Position numbers and translations under genes: made by a program. Under the pieces are notes generated by a model. It saw only the letters and a list, made by a program, of their open reading frames with translations. It made no database searches and was not told the DNA's origin. 64,000 bases of DNA from Variovorax sp. ZS18.2.2 (GTDB lineage: Bacteria > Pseudomonadota > Gammaproteobacteria > Burkholderiales > Burkholderiaceae_C), in the NCBI RefSeq assembly GCF_024701975.1, contig NZ_JANLNM010000006.1, positions 124,001-188,000 on the forward strand. The letters are read 5' to 3'. Of the stretch, positions 7,416 through 15,892 are shown one piece after another; position 1 is the stretch's first letter, and the number at the start of each line of letters is the position of its first letter.

Positions 7416-8840
7416 ATGAACGCCCCGACCCAAACCTCGCACCTGATGCCGGCGCTTCATCTGCGCGACGTGCCTGCCAGCCTGATCGACGGACTGAAGG
7501 CGCGCTTCGGCGCCAACTGTTCCACGGCGATGGCGGTGCGCACGCAGCACGGGCGCGACGAGTCCTCGTTCGACGCACCGCCACCCTCGGCCGTGGTGTT
7601 CGCCGAGAGCACGCAGGACGTGGCCGATGCCGTCAAGCTCGCGAGCGAGCACAGCGTGCCGGTCATCCCCTTTGGCGTGGGCTCCTCGCTCGAAGGTCAT
7701 CTGCTCGCGGTGCAGGGGGGCATCAGCATCGACGTGTCGCGCATGAACAAGGTGCTGTCGATCAACGCCGACGACCTCACGGTGACGGTGCAGCCGGGCG
7801 TGACGCGCAAGCAGCTCAACGAAGAGATCAAGAGCACGGGCCTGTTCTTCCCCATCGACCCGGGTGCGGACGCCTCCATCGGCGGCATGACGGCCACGCG
7901 CGCGAGCGGCACGAACGCCGTGCGCTACGGCACGATGCGCGAGAACGTGCTGGCGCTCGAAGTGGTGACGGCGGCGGGTGAAGTCATCCGCACCGGCACG
8001 CGGGCGAAGAAGTCGTCCGCAGGCTACGACCTCACGCGCCTGATGGTGGGCAGCGAAGGCACGCTGGGCGTGGTCACCGAGGTCACGCTGCGCATCTACC
8101 CGCTGCCTGAAGCCGTGTCGGCTGCGATCTGCTCGTTCCCGAGCATCGAGGCCGCGGTGCGCACCACCATCGAGACGATCCAGCTCGGCGTGCCGATCGC
8201 GCGCGTGGAACTGATCGACGTGAACACGGTGCGCATGGTGAACGCCTACGCCAAGCTGAACCTGCGCGAGGAGCCGATGCTGCTGATGGAATTCCACGGC
8301 TCGCCGGCCGGCGTGAAGGAGCAAGCCGAGACGGTGCAGGAACTCGCGAGCGGCCATGGCGGCAACGCCTTCGAATGGGCCAGCACGCCGGAAGAACGCA
8401 CGCGCCTGTGGACCGCGCGGCACAACAGCTATTTCGCTGCAGTGCAATCGCGGCCGGGCTGCCGCGTGATCTCCACCGACACCTGCGTGCCGATCTCGCG
8501 CCTGGCCGATTGCCTGCTCGACTCGGTGGCCGAGGCCGATGCGAGCGGCATCCCCTACTTCCTCGTCGGCCATGTGGGCGACGGCAATTTCCACTTCGGC
8601 TATCTGCTCGATCCGAACATTCCCGAAGAGCGCGTGAAGGCCGAAGAGCTCAACCACAAGCTGGTGACCCGCGCGCTGGCGCTCGAAGGCACCTGCACCG
8701 GCGAGCACGGCGTGGGGCTGCACAAGATGGGCTTCCTGGTGACCGAAGCGGGTGTCGGCGCGATCGACATGATGCGCACGATCAAGCGCGCGCTGGACCC
8801 GAAGAACATCATGAATCCAGGGAAGATCTTCAGCCTCTGA
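7416..8840 (+). CDS. FAD-linked oxidase, D-lactate dehydrogenase (cytochrome)/glycolate oxidase GlcD-like
   Basis: A 474-residue flavoenzyme of the VAO/GlcD type that oxidises a 2-hydroxy acid. The FAD-binding-4 domain spans residues about 50-230 (VIPFGVGSSLEGH, PGADASIGGMTATRASG, GSEGTLGVVTEVTLRIYP). The C-terminal FAD-oxidase domain ends with GTCTGEHGVG, the usual signature of D-lactate dehydrogenases. It is a single gene followed by a strong terminator. D-lactate is the likeliest substrate; D-2-hydroxyglutarate or glycolate are alternatives. Confidence 0.88.
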   Translation: MNAPTQTSHLMPALHLRDVPASLIDGLKARFGANCSTAMAVRTQHGRDESSFDAPPPSAVVFAESTQDVADAVKLASEHSVPVIPFGVGSSLEGHLLAVQGGISIDVSRMNKVLSINADDLTVTVQPGVTRKQLNEEIKSTGLFFPIDPGADASIGGMTATRASGTNAVRYGTMRENVLALEVVTAAGEVIRTGTRAKKSSAGYDLTRLMVGSEGTLGVVTEVTLRIYPLPEAVSAAICSFPSIEAAVRTTIETIQLGVPIARVELIDVNTVRMVNAYAKLNLREEPMLLMEFHGSPAGVKEQAETVQELASGHGGNAFEWASTPEERTRLWTARHNSYFAAVQSRPGCRVISTDTCVPISRLADCLLDSVAEADASGIPYFLVGHVGDGNFHFGYLLDPNIPEERVKAEELNHKLVTRALALEGTCTGEHGVGLHKMGFLVTEAGVGAIDMMRTIKRALDPKNIMNPGKIFSL

Positions 8841-8859
8841 TCCATCTCTGTCGCACGTG

Positions 8860-8896
8860 AAAAAGCCCGGCGGCTCGCGAGAGCGCCGGGCTTTTT
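8860..8896. terminator. Bidirectional Rho-independent terminator
   Basis: A perfect 13-bp stem (8860-8872 with 8884-8896) is built from AAAAAGCCCGGCG and its complement around an 11-nt loop. Runs of A and T on both sides let it serve the plus-strand oxidase gene and the convergent minus-strand lipoprotein gene. Confidence 0.9.
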
Positions 8897-8922
8897 CGTG
8901 ACCCGGAGGCCAGCCGTTCTTT

Positions 8923-9816
8923 TTACTTGCGACGACGCGCCGGTGCCTGCTCCGGCGGCACGTAGGTTTGCGAAGGTGCCGCACCGCCATCCACGCCGAG
9001 CCGGCCACCGCCGCCCAGGCCCTGGCCGCGCACGGTCTGCGCCTTGTAGTTGCGCAGCGAACGGACCATCTGGTTGAAGGCGTCCATGAACGCGGCGGCA
9101 ATCACCTTGCCCTGTGCCGTGTTGGTGTAGCCGCCGAGGCCGCCTGCACCGCTGCGACCGGCCAGCCCGCCGAAAGCACCGAAGTCGGTCTTGGAGGCGC
9201 TGCCTTCGGAAGCAGCAACCTGCACGCCCGAGCGGTTATCAATGAGGGTCAGCAGCGCGCTGGCTTCCTTGGTCTGCATGCTGCCGCCGATGGCTGCGAG
9301 CGCGCGGCCACGGCCGCCACCCACGAGACCGCCGAGCGCGCCGCCGATGCCGCCGGCATCGCTGTTGCTGAACACGATCTCGGGCGACAGGCCATAGTCG
9401 GAAGCGACCATCTGGCCGCGGCCGAAGTTGCTGCCGCCGCGCATTTCACCCGACTGCTGCAGCGCACGTTCGCGCGTCATGGCGTTCATGCCGGCCGCAC
9501 CGCGCTCGACCACGATGAAGCAGTTCGACTGCTGCACCAGCAAACGCAACAGATTTGCAGTAGGCGGCAGGCGGTATTCGCCGGTGAGGATGGTGTACCA
9601 GCCCGAGTTGACGTTCTCGATCAGCGACACCGTGCCAAGCGGCGATTCGCAGCGCTCGAGCTGGCTGCTTTCGCCGGCGGTGGACGAACCCGCGGCGCTG
9701 CCCGTGGCCATGGTCTTGGCCGACTGGCTGCCCATCTGCATGTCGGTGGTTGCGCAGCCGGTGAGGAGAAGAGCGCCGACGGCGATGGCCGCAAGCGGGA
9801 ACTTGGTGAACGTCAT
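8923..9816 (-). CDS. CsgG/HfaB-like lipoprotein
   Basis: A 297-residue outer-membrane lipoprotein candidate. The lipobox is LTGC with C21. The middle part resembles the CsgG family (NCFIVVERG, LTLIDNRSGVQVAASEG, and a C-terminal FMDAFNQMVRSLRNYK). Glycine-rich stretches around residues 150-185 and 215-235 and a Pro/Arg tail are notable. No csgA, csgB, csgE or csgF neighbour is present, so a curli role is not supported; it may be a stand-alone secretion or envelope protein. Confidence 0.75.
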   Translation of the reverse strand: MTFTKFPLAAIAVGALLLTGCATTDMQMGSQSAKTMATGSAAGSSTAGESSQLERCESPLGTVSLIENVNSGWYTILTGEYRLPPTANLLRLLVQQSNCFIVVERGAAGMNAMTRERALQQSGEMRGGSNFGRGQMVASDYGLSPEIVFSNSDAGGIGGALGGLVGGGRGRALAAIGGSMQTKEASALLTLIDNRSGVQVAASEGSASKTDFGAFGGLAGRSGAGGLGGYTNTAQGKVIAAAFMDAFNQMVRSLRNYKAQTVRGQGLGGGGRLGVDGGAAPSQTYVPPEQAPARRRK

Positions 9817-9925
9817 GACAGGGACTCCCTCTGTTTTCAGATCTGGGTTGGAAAAACCAGCGGTCGAGGATACGCGCAAAGGATTGCAGTTATCAATCGA
9901 ACGAACGACACGCCCGGATTTCAAA

Positions 9926-10867
9926 CTAGGCCGTTCGGCGGATGCGATCGATCAATCCGTTGAGCGCTTCGATGGAGCCGAAATGGATCGCGAGCTCGCC
10001 GCTTTCGCCGCGCTTCGTGCGCTTCTTGATGCGCACCTCGACCTCGGCGGTGAGCAGGTCGGCCAGCTCTTCTTCCACGCGCTGCAGGTCGCGCGATTTC
10101 TCGCCGGCGTTGCCTCGGCGGGACGGCGTCAAGGTGAACTCGGCGGCGAGCTTCTTCACCAGCGCTTCGGCCTCGCGCACCGACATCTTCTTGGCCGCGA
10201 TCTGGTTGGCTGCGGTGATCTGCGTGCCACGGTCGAGCGAGAGCAGCGCGCGGGCGTGGCCCATGTCGATGTCGCCGGCCATCAGCATCAGCTGCGCGGG
10301 CTCGGCCAGGTTCAAGAGGCGCAGCAGGTTGCTGGCCGCGCTGCGCGAGCGGCCCACGGCCTGCGCCGCCATTTCGTGAGTGAGCCCAAACTCGGCGACC
10401 AGGCGTTGCAGGCCTTGCGCCTCTTCCAGCGGGTTGAGGTCTTCGCGCTGGATGTTCTCGATCAGCGACATCGCCGCTGCCGCTTCGTTGGGCACGTCGC
10501 GCACCAGCACCGGCACGCTGTCGAGGCCCGCGAGCTTCGCGGCACGGAAGCGCCGCTCGCCCGCGATGATTTCGTACTCGGCGTTCTTGGCGGCCGCCGA
10601 TTCGGCATCGAGCCGGCGCACCAGGATCGGCTGCATGATGCCCTGGACCTTGATGCTCTCGGCCAACTCATAGAGCGCGCCTTCGTCCATGCGCGTGCGC
10701 GGCTGGTAGACGCCGGCCACCATCTGGTCGAGCATCAGCGTGGTCGGGTTGGGTGGCGCGCCACCCTCTTCCGTACCGGCACCGTTGTGATCTGCGGCAG
10801 GTGCGGCCGTCGGGCCGAGCAGCGCTTCGAGGCCACGGCCGAGGCCCTTGGGTTTCTTGGTCGCCAT
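9926..10867 (-). CDS. parB: Chromosome-partitioning protein ParB
   Basis: A 313-residue CTP-dependent DNA clamp that loads at parS and spreads along DNA. The N-terminal KGLGRGLEALLG box recruits ParA. The CTP-binding ParB/Srx domain contains GERRFRAAKLAG. The HTH region (AAQAVGRSRSAASNLLRLLNL) reads parS, and the C-terminal dimer domain ends RRTA. Two parS sites lie 2-4 kb away in rsmG and mnmG. Its ATG overlaps the stop of the hydrolase gene by one base. Confidence 0.96.
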   Translation of the reverse strand: MATKKPKGLGRGLEALLGPTAAPAADHNGAGTEEGGAPPNPTTLMLDQMVAGVYQPRTRMDEGALYELAESIKVQGIMQPILVRRLDAESAAAKNAEYEIIAGERRFRAAKLAGLDSVPVLVRDVPNEAAAAMSLIENIQREDLNPLEEAQGLQRLVAEFGLTHEMAAQAVGRSRSAASNLLRLLNLAEPAQLMLMAGDIDMGHARALLSLDRGTQITAANQIAAKKMSVREAEALVKKLAAEFTLTPSRRGNAGEKSRDLQRVEEELADLLTAEVEVRIKKRTKRGESGELAIHFGSIEALNGLIDRIRRTA

Positions 10868-11412
10868 CAGTTCTTGTCTTTCGAAATGTCGTTCAGGAGT
10901 TGCCGGCCTTCGGGCCAGTCGCCCAGGCCGGATTCGGCGTTCAGGTGGCCGCCCTTGCCGGTGTCGACGAAGCGTGCGCCCCAGTCTCGGGCCAGTTGCT
11001 GCGAGCGCGAGGCCTCGCAGTAAGGGTCGTCGTTGGCGGCGATCAGCACCGAGGGGAAAGGCAGCGGCTGACGCACGATCGGTGCCCATCCGGGAATCAG
11101 TTGCCGCAGATCTTCGCGCTCCACATCGCCGGGTGCCACCAGCAATGCGCCGGCTACCTTGTGCGTGTTGCGCGAATGCGCAGCCCAGGCGGCGACGAGG
11201 ATGCAGCCGAGGCTGTGCGCGGCGAAGGCCACCGGACCGGGGGCGGCCAGCACTTCTTCCTCGAGCTGCGCGGACCAGTCGCCGCGCAGCGGCCGCATCC
11301 ATTCATGCTGGTCGACGCGGTGGTCGCCGTGGATCGACTCCCAGATGGTCTGCCAATGGCCGGGGCCGCTGTTCTGCCAACCCGGCAGCAGCAGGATGCG
11401 GGAAACTGTCAT
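10867..11412 (-). CDS. RBBP9/YdeN-family alpha/beta hydrolase
   Basis: A 181-residue serine hydrolase-fold protein. It opens with the family phrase LLPGWQNSGPGHWQ, has the nucleophile elbow AHSLGC, an acidic residue region ANDDPYC and a final histidine at GKGGHLN, so the triad appears complete. It is inserted between parA (42-bp gap) and parB (1-bp overlap). Its cellular role is unknown; the link to partitioning may be positional only. Confidence 0.85.
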   Translation of the reverse strand: MTVSRILLLPGWQNSGPGHWQTIWESIHGDHRVDQHEWMRPLRGDWSAQLEEEVLAAPGPVAFAAHSLGCILVAAWAAHSRNTHKVAGALLVAPGDVEREDLRQLIPGWAPIVRQPLPFPSVLIAANDDPYCEASRSQQLARDWGARFVDTGKGGHLNAESGLGDWPEGRQLLNDISKDKN

Positions 11413-11414
11413 TT

Positions 11415-11431
11415 GCTACGAACTTGATAGC
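11415..11431. repeat. GCTAY-N7-ATAGC dispersed hairpin
   Basis: A short inverted repeat in the 42-bp gap between parA and the hydrolase gene: GCTAC, 7 nt, ATAGC. It shares arm sequence and the exact 7-nt spacing with copies at 15864, 46212, 59278 and 60623. Confidence 0.6.
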
Positions 11432-11454
11432 ACCGTACCGATTCGCGGCAGGCG

Positions 11455-12369
11455 TCAGAGGCTTTTTTCGGGGGTGGAGTCGGAGGCCGGCGCGGGCGCC
11501 AGCACGTCCTCGGGAATGGCGAGGTCAGGCGCGATGCGTTCAACCGGTGCAATCGGCGGCGCGACGGCACCGGAAGCGAAAGCACTCGCAGGCGGCAGCT
11601 TCTCGACCAGCTCCTGCGCAAAGGCAATGAAAGCCTGGCTGCCCCGGGCGGCCGGATCGAACACCACGCCCGGCAGGCCGTAGCTCGGTGCCTCGGCCAA
11701 CCGTACATTGCGCGGGATCACGGTATCGAACACCTTGTCGCCGAAGTGGGACTTGAGCTGCTCGCTCACCTGCTGCTGCAGCGTGATGCGCGGATCGAAC
11801 ATCACGCGCAGCAGGCCGATGATCTGCAGGTTCTTGTTGAGGTTGGCGTGCACCTGCTTGATGGTGTTGACCAGATCGGTCAGCCCTTCGAGCGCAAAGT
11901 ACTCGCACTGCATCGGCACGATCACGCCATGGGCAGCGCACAGGCCGTTGAGCGTGAGCAGGCTCAAGCTCGGCGGGCAGTCGATCAGCACGAAGTCGTA
12001 CTCGGCGCCGACGGCCGCCAGCGCCGTACGCAGGCGTTTTTCGCGGCGGTCGAGCGCCACCATTTCCACTTCGGCGCCGGCCAGTTCGCGGTTGGCGCCC
12101 AGCACGTCGTAGCCGCAACCGCCCTCCACCAGCTTGTCGGCCTTGACGCGCGCCTCGGCAACGGAAGCCGATTCGAGCAGCACGTCGTACACCGTCAACT
12201 CCAGTTCACGCTTGTCGATGCCCGAACCCATGGTCGCATTGCCCTGGGGATCAAGGTCGATCATCAGCACCCGCTGCCCCACCTTGGCCAAGCCGGCGGC
12301 GAGGTTGACGGTGGTGGTGGTCTTGCCGACGCCGCCCTTTTGGTTGGCAATGCAGAAAATCTTGGCCAT
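11455..12369 (-). CDS. parA: Chromosome-partitioning ATPase ParA
   Basis: A 304-residue deviant Walker ATPase that positions ParB-parS complexes. The Walker A motif KGGVGKTT lies at residues 11-18, A' is DLDPQGN, and Walker B is VLIDCPPS. The chromosomal type is indicated by the absence of an N-terminal HTH. A Pro/Ala-rich C-terminal tail of about 45 residues (after QELVEKLP) extends beyond the usual family end. It is upstream of the hydrolase-parB pair and downstream of lysE, so the order runs mnmG-rsmG-lysE-parA-hydrolase-parB. Confidence 0.96.
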   Translation of the reverse strand: MAKIFCIANQKGGVGKTTTTVNLAAGLAKVGQRVLMIDLDPQGNATMGSGIDKRELELTVYDVLLESASVAEARVKADKLVEGGCGYDVLGANRELAGAEVEMVALDRREKRLRTALAAVGAEYDFVLIDCPPSLSLLTLNGLCAAHGVIVPMQCEYFALEGLTDLVNTIKQVHANLNKNLQIIGLLRVMFDPRITLQQQVSEQLKSHFGDKVFDTVIPRNVRLAEAPSYGLPGVVFDPAARGSQAFIAFAQELVEKLPPASAFASGAVAPPIAPVERIAPDLAIPEDVLAPAPASDSTPEKSL

Positions 12370-12391
12370 GTCAGTTCTGGGGATCGATCGA

Positions 12392-13006
12392 TCAGCGCGA
12401 GATCGCGAGCTTGACGCCGAAGGCGATCAGGAAGACGCCAGCCAGCTTTTCGAGCGTGCCGGAAATGCGGCGATTGGCGCGGATGCGCTCGGCGAGAAAG
12501 TGCGTGAGCAGCGTCGAGGTCAGACCGTAGAGGAAGGTCAGCGCCGCGATCGTCACCGCCATCGCGCCGAAAGTGATCAGCCCCTGATGACGGGCCGGGT
12601 CGACGAACAGCGGGAAGAACGCCATATAGAACACGATGGCCTTCGGGTTCAGCAAGGTGATCATGAAAGCCTGGCGGAAGAAATGGCCCGGCTTGATGTT
12701 GAGGATCGGCGCCGAACCGGGCTTGGCCAGCAGCATCTTGAGGCCGAGCCACGCCAGGTAGGCGGCACCCAGCCACTGCACCGCCTTGAACGCGGTCGGG
12801 TAAGCGGCCAGAACCGCCGACACGCCAGCCACCGCAGCCCACAAAAGGCACTGGTCGCCAACGATCACACCAGTCGTCGCTGCCAATCCACCGCGAATTC
12901 CGCCTTTGCTGGTCGAGGTGATCAGCGCCAGATTGCCCGGGCCGGGAATCAGGAGGAACAGGATGATGGCGGCGACAAATGCGCCGTAGTCAGCGATGCC
13001 AAACAT
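12392..13006 (-). CDS. LysE/RhtB-family amino acid exporter
   Basis: A 204-residue inner-membrane exporter with about six hydrophobic segments. The family signature is near the N-terminus (LIPGPGNLALI) and the second conserved segment is LLNPKAIVFYMAFFP. The ATG at 13006 gives the standard length; an upstream ATG would add nine residues. It is inserted between parA and rsmG. The transported amino acid cannot be read from sequence. Confidence 0.88.
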   Translation of the reverse strand: MFGIADYGAFVAAIILFLLIPGPGNLALITSTSKGGIRGGLAATTGVIVGDQCLLWAAVAGVSAVLAAYPTAFKAVQWLGAAYLAWLGLKMLLAKPGSAPILNIKPGHFFRQAFMITLLNPKAIVFYMAFFPLFVDPARHQGLITFGAMAVTIAALTFLYGLTSTLLTHFLAERIRANRRISGTLEKLAGVFLIAFGVKLAISR

Positions 13007-13120
13007 GGAATTTGCCTCGAAGAAGAGAGCCAAGGGGAGGCGTCGAGTCTAAGCGAGGCCGGCGCGCGGAGGGCCGTTCGGGCGCCGGCTTTTGCCGGCG
13101 GCACCGCATCTTTTACGGAA

Positions 13121-13762
13121 TCAGACGGGCTCTTTGCGCGCCCAGACGATGCAACGCTCGGCATCGAGGCCCGGAACCGTCAGTTGTTCCACGTGAAACA
13201 CAGCCACTTCTGGAGGCAGAACAGCGAGTTCGTCGCTGGGCGTCTTGCCCTTCATGGCGAGCCAGACACCGTCCGCCGCCAGCAGATGCTTCGAGCCGTT
13301 GAAGAAATCCGGCAACGAGGCGAAGGCGCGAGAGCTGATAACGTTGTAGCTGCCTTCCAGCAATTCGACCCGTGCATGCAGCCCACGGAGGTTGGACAGC
13401 TCCAGCTCGGCAGCCACCTGTTGGACGAAGGCCGCCTTCTTGGCGACGGCATCCAAGCAACTCACGTCGATGTCTGGACGCATGATCGCGATGATCACAC
13501 CCGGCAGCCCAGCGCCCGATCCCACGTCGAGCAACCTGCCCTGCTCTGGATATTGGCGCTGCAGCGGAGAGATGACCGCCAAGCTGTCGAGCAGATGGTG
13601 CGTCATCACCCCCGCCGGATCGCGCACGGCTGTCAGGTTGTAGACCTTGTTCCACTTGAGCATCAGCGTGCCGTAGGCCAGCAACTGCTCGCCCTGCCGG
13701 TCGGACAAAGTGACACCAAGCGCTGCTGCGCCGGCGCGCAGCGTGTCGATGGGCGCGCTCAT
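13121..13762 (-). CDS. rsmG: 16S rRNA (guanine527-N7)-methyltransferase RsmG
   Basis: A 213-residue SAM-dependent methyltransferase that modifies G527 of 16S rRNA. The SAM-binding motif LLDVGSGAGLPGV lies at residues 77-89, followed by the acidic loop SCLDAVAKKAAF. Its ATG overlaps the mnmG stop by 4 bp, the classic gidA-gidB arrangement. A parS sequence is embedded at codons for FHVEQ near the C-terminus. Confidence 0.95.
   Translation of the reverse strand: MSAPIDTLRAGAAALGVTLSDRQGEQLLAYGTLMLKWNKVYNLTAVRDPAGVMTHHLLDSLAVISPLQRQYPEQGRLLDVGSGAGLPGVIIAIMRPDIDVSCLDAVAKKAAFVQQVAAELELSNLRGLHARVELLEGSYNVISSRAFASLPDFFNGSKHLLAADGVWLAMKGKTPSDELAVLPPEVAVFHVEQLTVPGLDAERCIVWARKEPV
13185..13200. other. 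parS centromere site (inside rsmG)
   Basis: TGTTCCACGTGAAACA fits the general bacterial consensus TGTTNCACGTGAAACA at every fixed position. It lies in the coding part of rsmG, about 2.3 kb from the parB start. Confidence 0.9.
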
Positions 13763-15717
13763 TCGGCGGACTGCGGCTCGGTGGCTGCTTCCGTGGCGGC
13801 GTCACGAGCGAAGGCTTTGTGCCCACCCTTGCGCAAATGGATCATCAAGAGCGAGATGGCCGCGGGCGTCACACCGGAGATGCGCGAAGCCAAGCCCAGC
13901 GTTTCGGGACGGTGCTTGTCCAGCTTCTGGCGCACTTCAAAGCTCAGGGCCTTGACCTGTCCGTAGTCGAAATCGGCAGGCAGCCGCAGATTCTCGAAGT
14001 GAGCGGCGCGCTCCACTTCGTCGTGTTGGCGCTCGATGTAGCCGGAATACTTGGCCGAGATTTCGATTTGCTCGATCTCGGTTTCGGTCAGTGCCGAGCC
14101 AGCGTTGTACTTTCCGCCGTCCAGCGACATCAGCGTTTCGTAGTTCACATCGGGCCGGCGCAGCAGGTCAGCCAGGTTGTATTCGTGCTCGATGGCCTTG
14201 CCCAGCACGCGTTCGGACTCGGCAGCCGGCAGGTTGCGCGGGTTCACCCAGATCGACTTGAGCCGCTCTGTTTCACGTGAAACAGCATCGCGCTTTCGGC
14301 TGAAAGCATCCCAGCGCGCGTCGTCCACCAAGCCCAGCTTGCGCCCTGCTTCGGTCAGGCGCATGTCGGCGTTGTCCTCGCGCAGTTGCAGGCGGAACTC
14401 GGCGCGGCTGGTGAACATGCGGTACGGCTCGGTCACGCCCTTGGTGATCAGGTCATCGACCAGCACACCCAGATAGGCTTCGTCGCGGCGGGGCAGCCAG
14501 GCGTCTTCGCCACGGCATTGCAGTGCGGCGTTGATGCCGGCGAACACACCTTGAGCGGCGGCTTCTTCGTAGCCGGTCGTGCCATTGATCTGCCCGGCAA
14601 AGAACAGGCCCTTGACCGAGCGTGTCTCGAAGCTGCTCTTGAGTTCGCGCGGATCGAAGTAGTCGTACTCGATCGCATAGCCCGGCCGCAGGATGTGAGC
14701 GTTCTCCAGTCCCGGCATCGAGCGCACCAGTTGGTACTGGATGTCGAACGGCAAGCTGGTCGAGATCCCGTTCGGGTAGTACTCGTTGGTCGTCAGGCCT
14801 TCGGGCTCGAGGAAGATCTGGTGGCTTTCCTTGTCGGCGAAGCGATTGATCTTGTCTTCGACGCTCGGGCAATAACGCGGACCGACACCGTCGATCTTTC
14901 CGGTGAACATCGGGCTGCGGTCGAAGCCGGAGCGAATGATGTCGTGGGTGCGCGCGTTGGTGTGGGTGATCCAGCAGGCCATCTGGCGTGGGTGCATGTC
15001 GGCGCGGCCCATGAAGCTGAACACCGGCATCGGCCCTGCTCCACCCGGCATGCCGTCGCCGGGCTGCTCGGTGCACTTCGAAAAGTCGATGGTGCGGCCG
15101 TCCAGCCGCGGCGGCGTGCCGGTCTTGAGCCGGCCTTGCGGCAGCTTCAGTTCCTTCAGGCGCGCCGACAGGCTGATCGCCGGCGGGTCGCCGGCACGTC
15201 CGGCCTGGTAGTTGTCGAGGCCCACATGGATGCGGCCATCGAGAAAAGTGCCCGCCGTCAGCACCACGGTGCGCGCGCGGAAAGCGATGCCCACCTGCGT
15301 GACGGCACCGACCACGCGGTCCCCCTCCACCATCAGGTCGTCGACCGCTTGCTGGAACAGGCTCAGGTTCGGCTGGTTTTCCAGGCGATGGCGAATCGCG
15401 GCCTTGTACAGCACGCGGTCGGCCTGGGCACGGGTGGCGCGCACGGCCGGCCCCTTGCTCGAATTGAGAATGCGGAACTGGATGCCGGCTTCGTCGGTGG
15501 CAATCGCCATCGCACCACCGAGCGCATCCACCTCTTTCACCAGGTGCCCCTTGCCGATGCCGCCGATCGACGGGTTGCAGCTCATCTGCCCCAGTGTCTC
15601 GATGTTGTGGGAGAGCAGCAGCGTCTTGGCGCCCATGCGCGCGGCGGCGAGCGCGGCTTCGGTGCCGGCATGGCCACCGCCGACGACGATCACATCGAAT
15701 TCTTCGGGGTACAGCAT
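13759..15717 (-). CDS. mnmG: tRNA uridine-5-carboxymethylaminomethyl modification enzyme MnmG
   Basis: A 652-residue FAD enzyme that, with MnmE, modifies U34 of certain tRNAs. The dinucleotide-binding start VIVVGGGHAGTEAA is at residues about 10-23, and the family blocks NPSIGGIGKGHLVKE and GQINGTTGYEEAAAQG follow. The length is close to that of other MnmG proteins. It heads the minus-strand block and contains a perfect parS at the codons for VSRET. mnmE is not in this window. Confidence 0.96.
   Translation of the reverse strand: MLYPEEFDVIVVGGGHAGTEAALAAARMGAKTLLLSHNIETLGQMSCNPSIGGIGKGHLVKEVDALGGAMAIATDEAGIQFRILNSSKGPAVRATRAQADRVLYKAAIRHRLENQPNLSLFQQAVDDLMVEGDRVVGAVTQVGIAFRARTVVLTAGTFLDGRIHVGLDNYQAGRAGDPPAISLSARLKELKLPQGRLKTGTPPRLDGRTIDFSKCTEQPGDGMPGGAGPMPVFSFMGRADMHPRQMACWITHTNARTHDIIRSGFDRSPMFTGKIDGVGPRYCPSVEDKINRFADKESHQIFLEPEGLTTNEYYPNGISTSLPFDIQYQLVRSMPGLENAHILRPGYAIEYDYFDPRELKSSFETRSVKGLFFAGQINGTTGYEEAAAQGVFAGINAALQCRGEDAWLPRRDEAYLGVLVDDLITKGVTEPYRMFTSRAEFRLQLREDNADMRLTEAGRKLGLVDDARWDAFSRKRDAVSRETERLKSIWVNPRNLPAAESERVLGKAIEHEYNLADLLRRPDVNYETLMSLDGGKYNAGSALTETEIEQIEISAKYSGYIERQHDEVERAAHFENLRLPADFDYGQVKALSFEVRQKLDKHRPETLGLASRISGVTPAAISLLMIHLRKGGHKAFARDAATEAATEPQSAE
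14269..14284. other. parS centromere site (inside mnmG)
   Basis: TGTTTCACGTGAAACA is the perfect 16-bp palindromic parS. It lies in the coding sequence of mnmG, 1.1 kb from the site in rsmG. Confidence 0.95.
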
Positions 15718-15855
15718 TTGAAAGAGGGGCGCACTACTGAGACGCGTGCGCTGCGCAAAGGGGGACCGATTTTAATCGGCGTTGCCGCCTTGCGCCTGTT
15801 GTGTGGGCAAGCTAGGGGGCAATGCCAAGCCGCCCGCACTCGCCCGTGGTTGCTG

Positions 15856-15888
15856 GATAGTTTGCTATATATTTAATAGCAAACTATC
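15856..15888. repeat. Perfect 13-bp inverted repeat containing GCTAT-N7-ATAGC
   Basis: Arms GATAGTTTGCTAT and ATAGCAAACTATC are perfectly complementary around the 7-nt loop ATATTTA. It lies between the transglutaminase gene end and the mnmG start, both on the minus strand. There is no following T run, so it may act as an RNA stabiliser or a dispersed element rather than a terminator. Confidence 0.75.
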
Positions 15889-15892
15889 GTTG

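Noticed and set aside
13083..13100. Hairpin CGCCGGC-TTTT-GCCGGCG between lysE and rsmG as a terminator
   Set aside because: The stem is strong but has no T tract on either strand, so I cannot call termination.
12134..13966. A 610-codon plus-strand frame across lysE and rsmG
   Set aside because: It covers the promoter side of parA, lysE and rsmG on the other strand, has low-complexity composition and no domain.
14386..15876. Plus-strand frame opposite mnmG
   Set aside because: Antisense shadow of a strongly conserved gene; composition is that of a complement frame.
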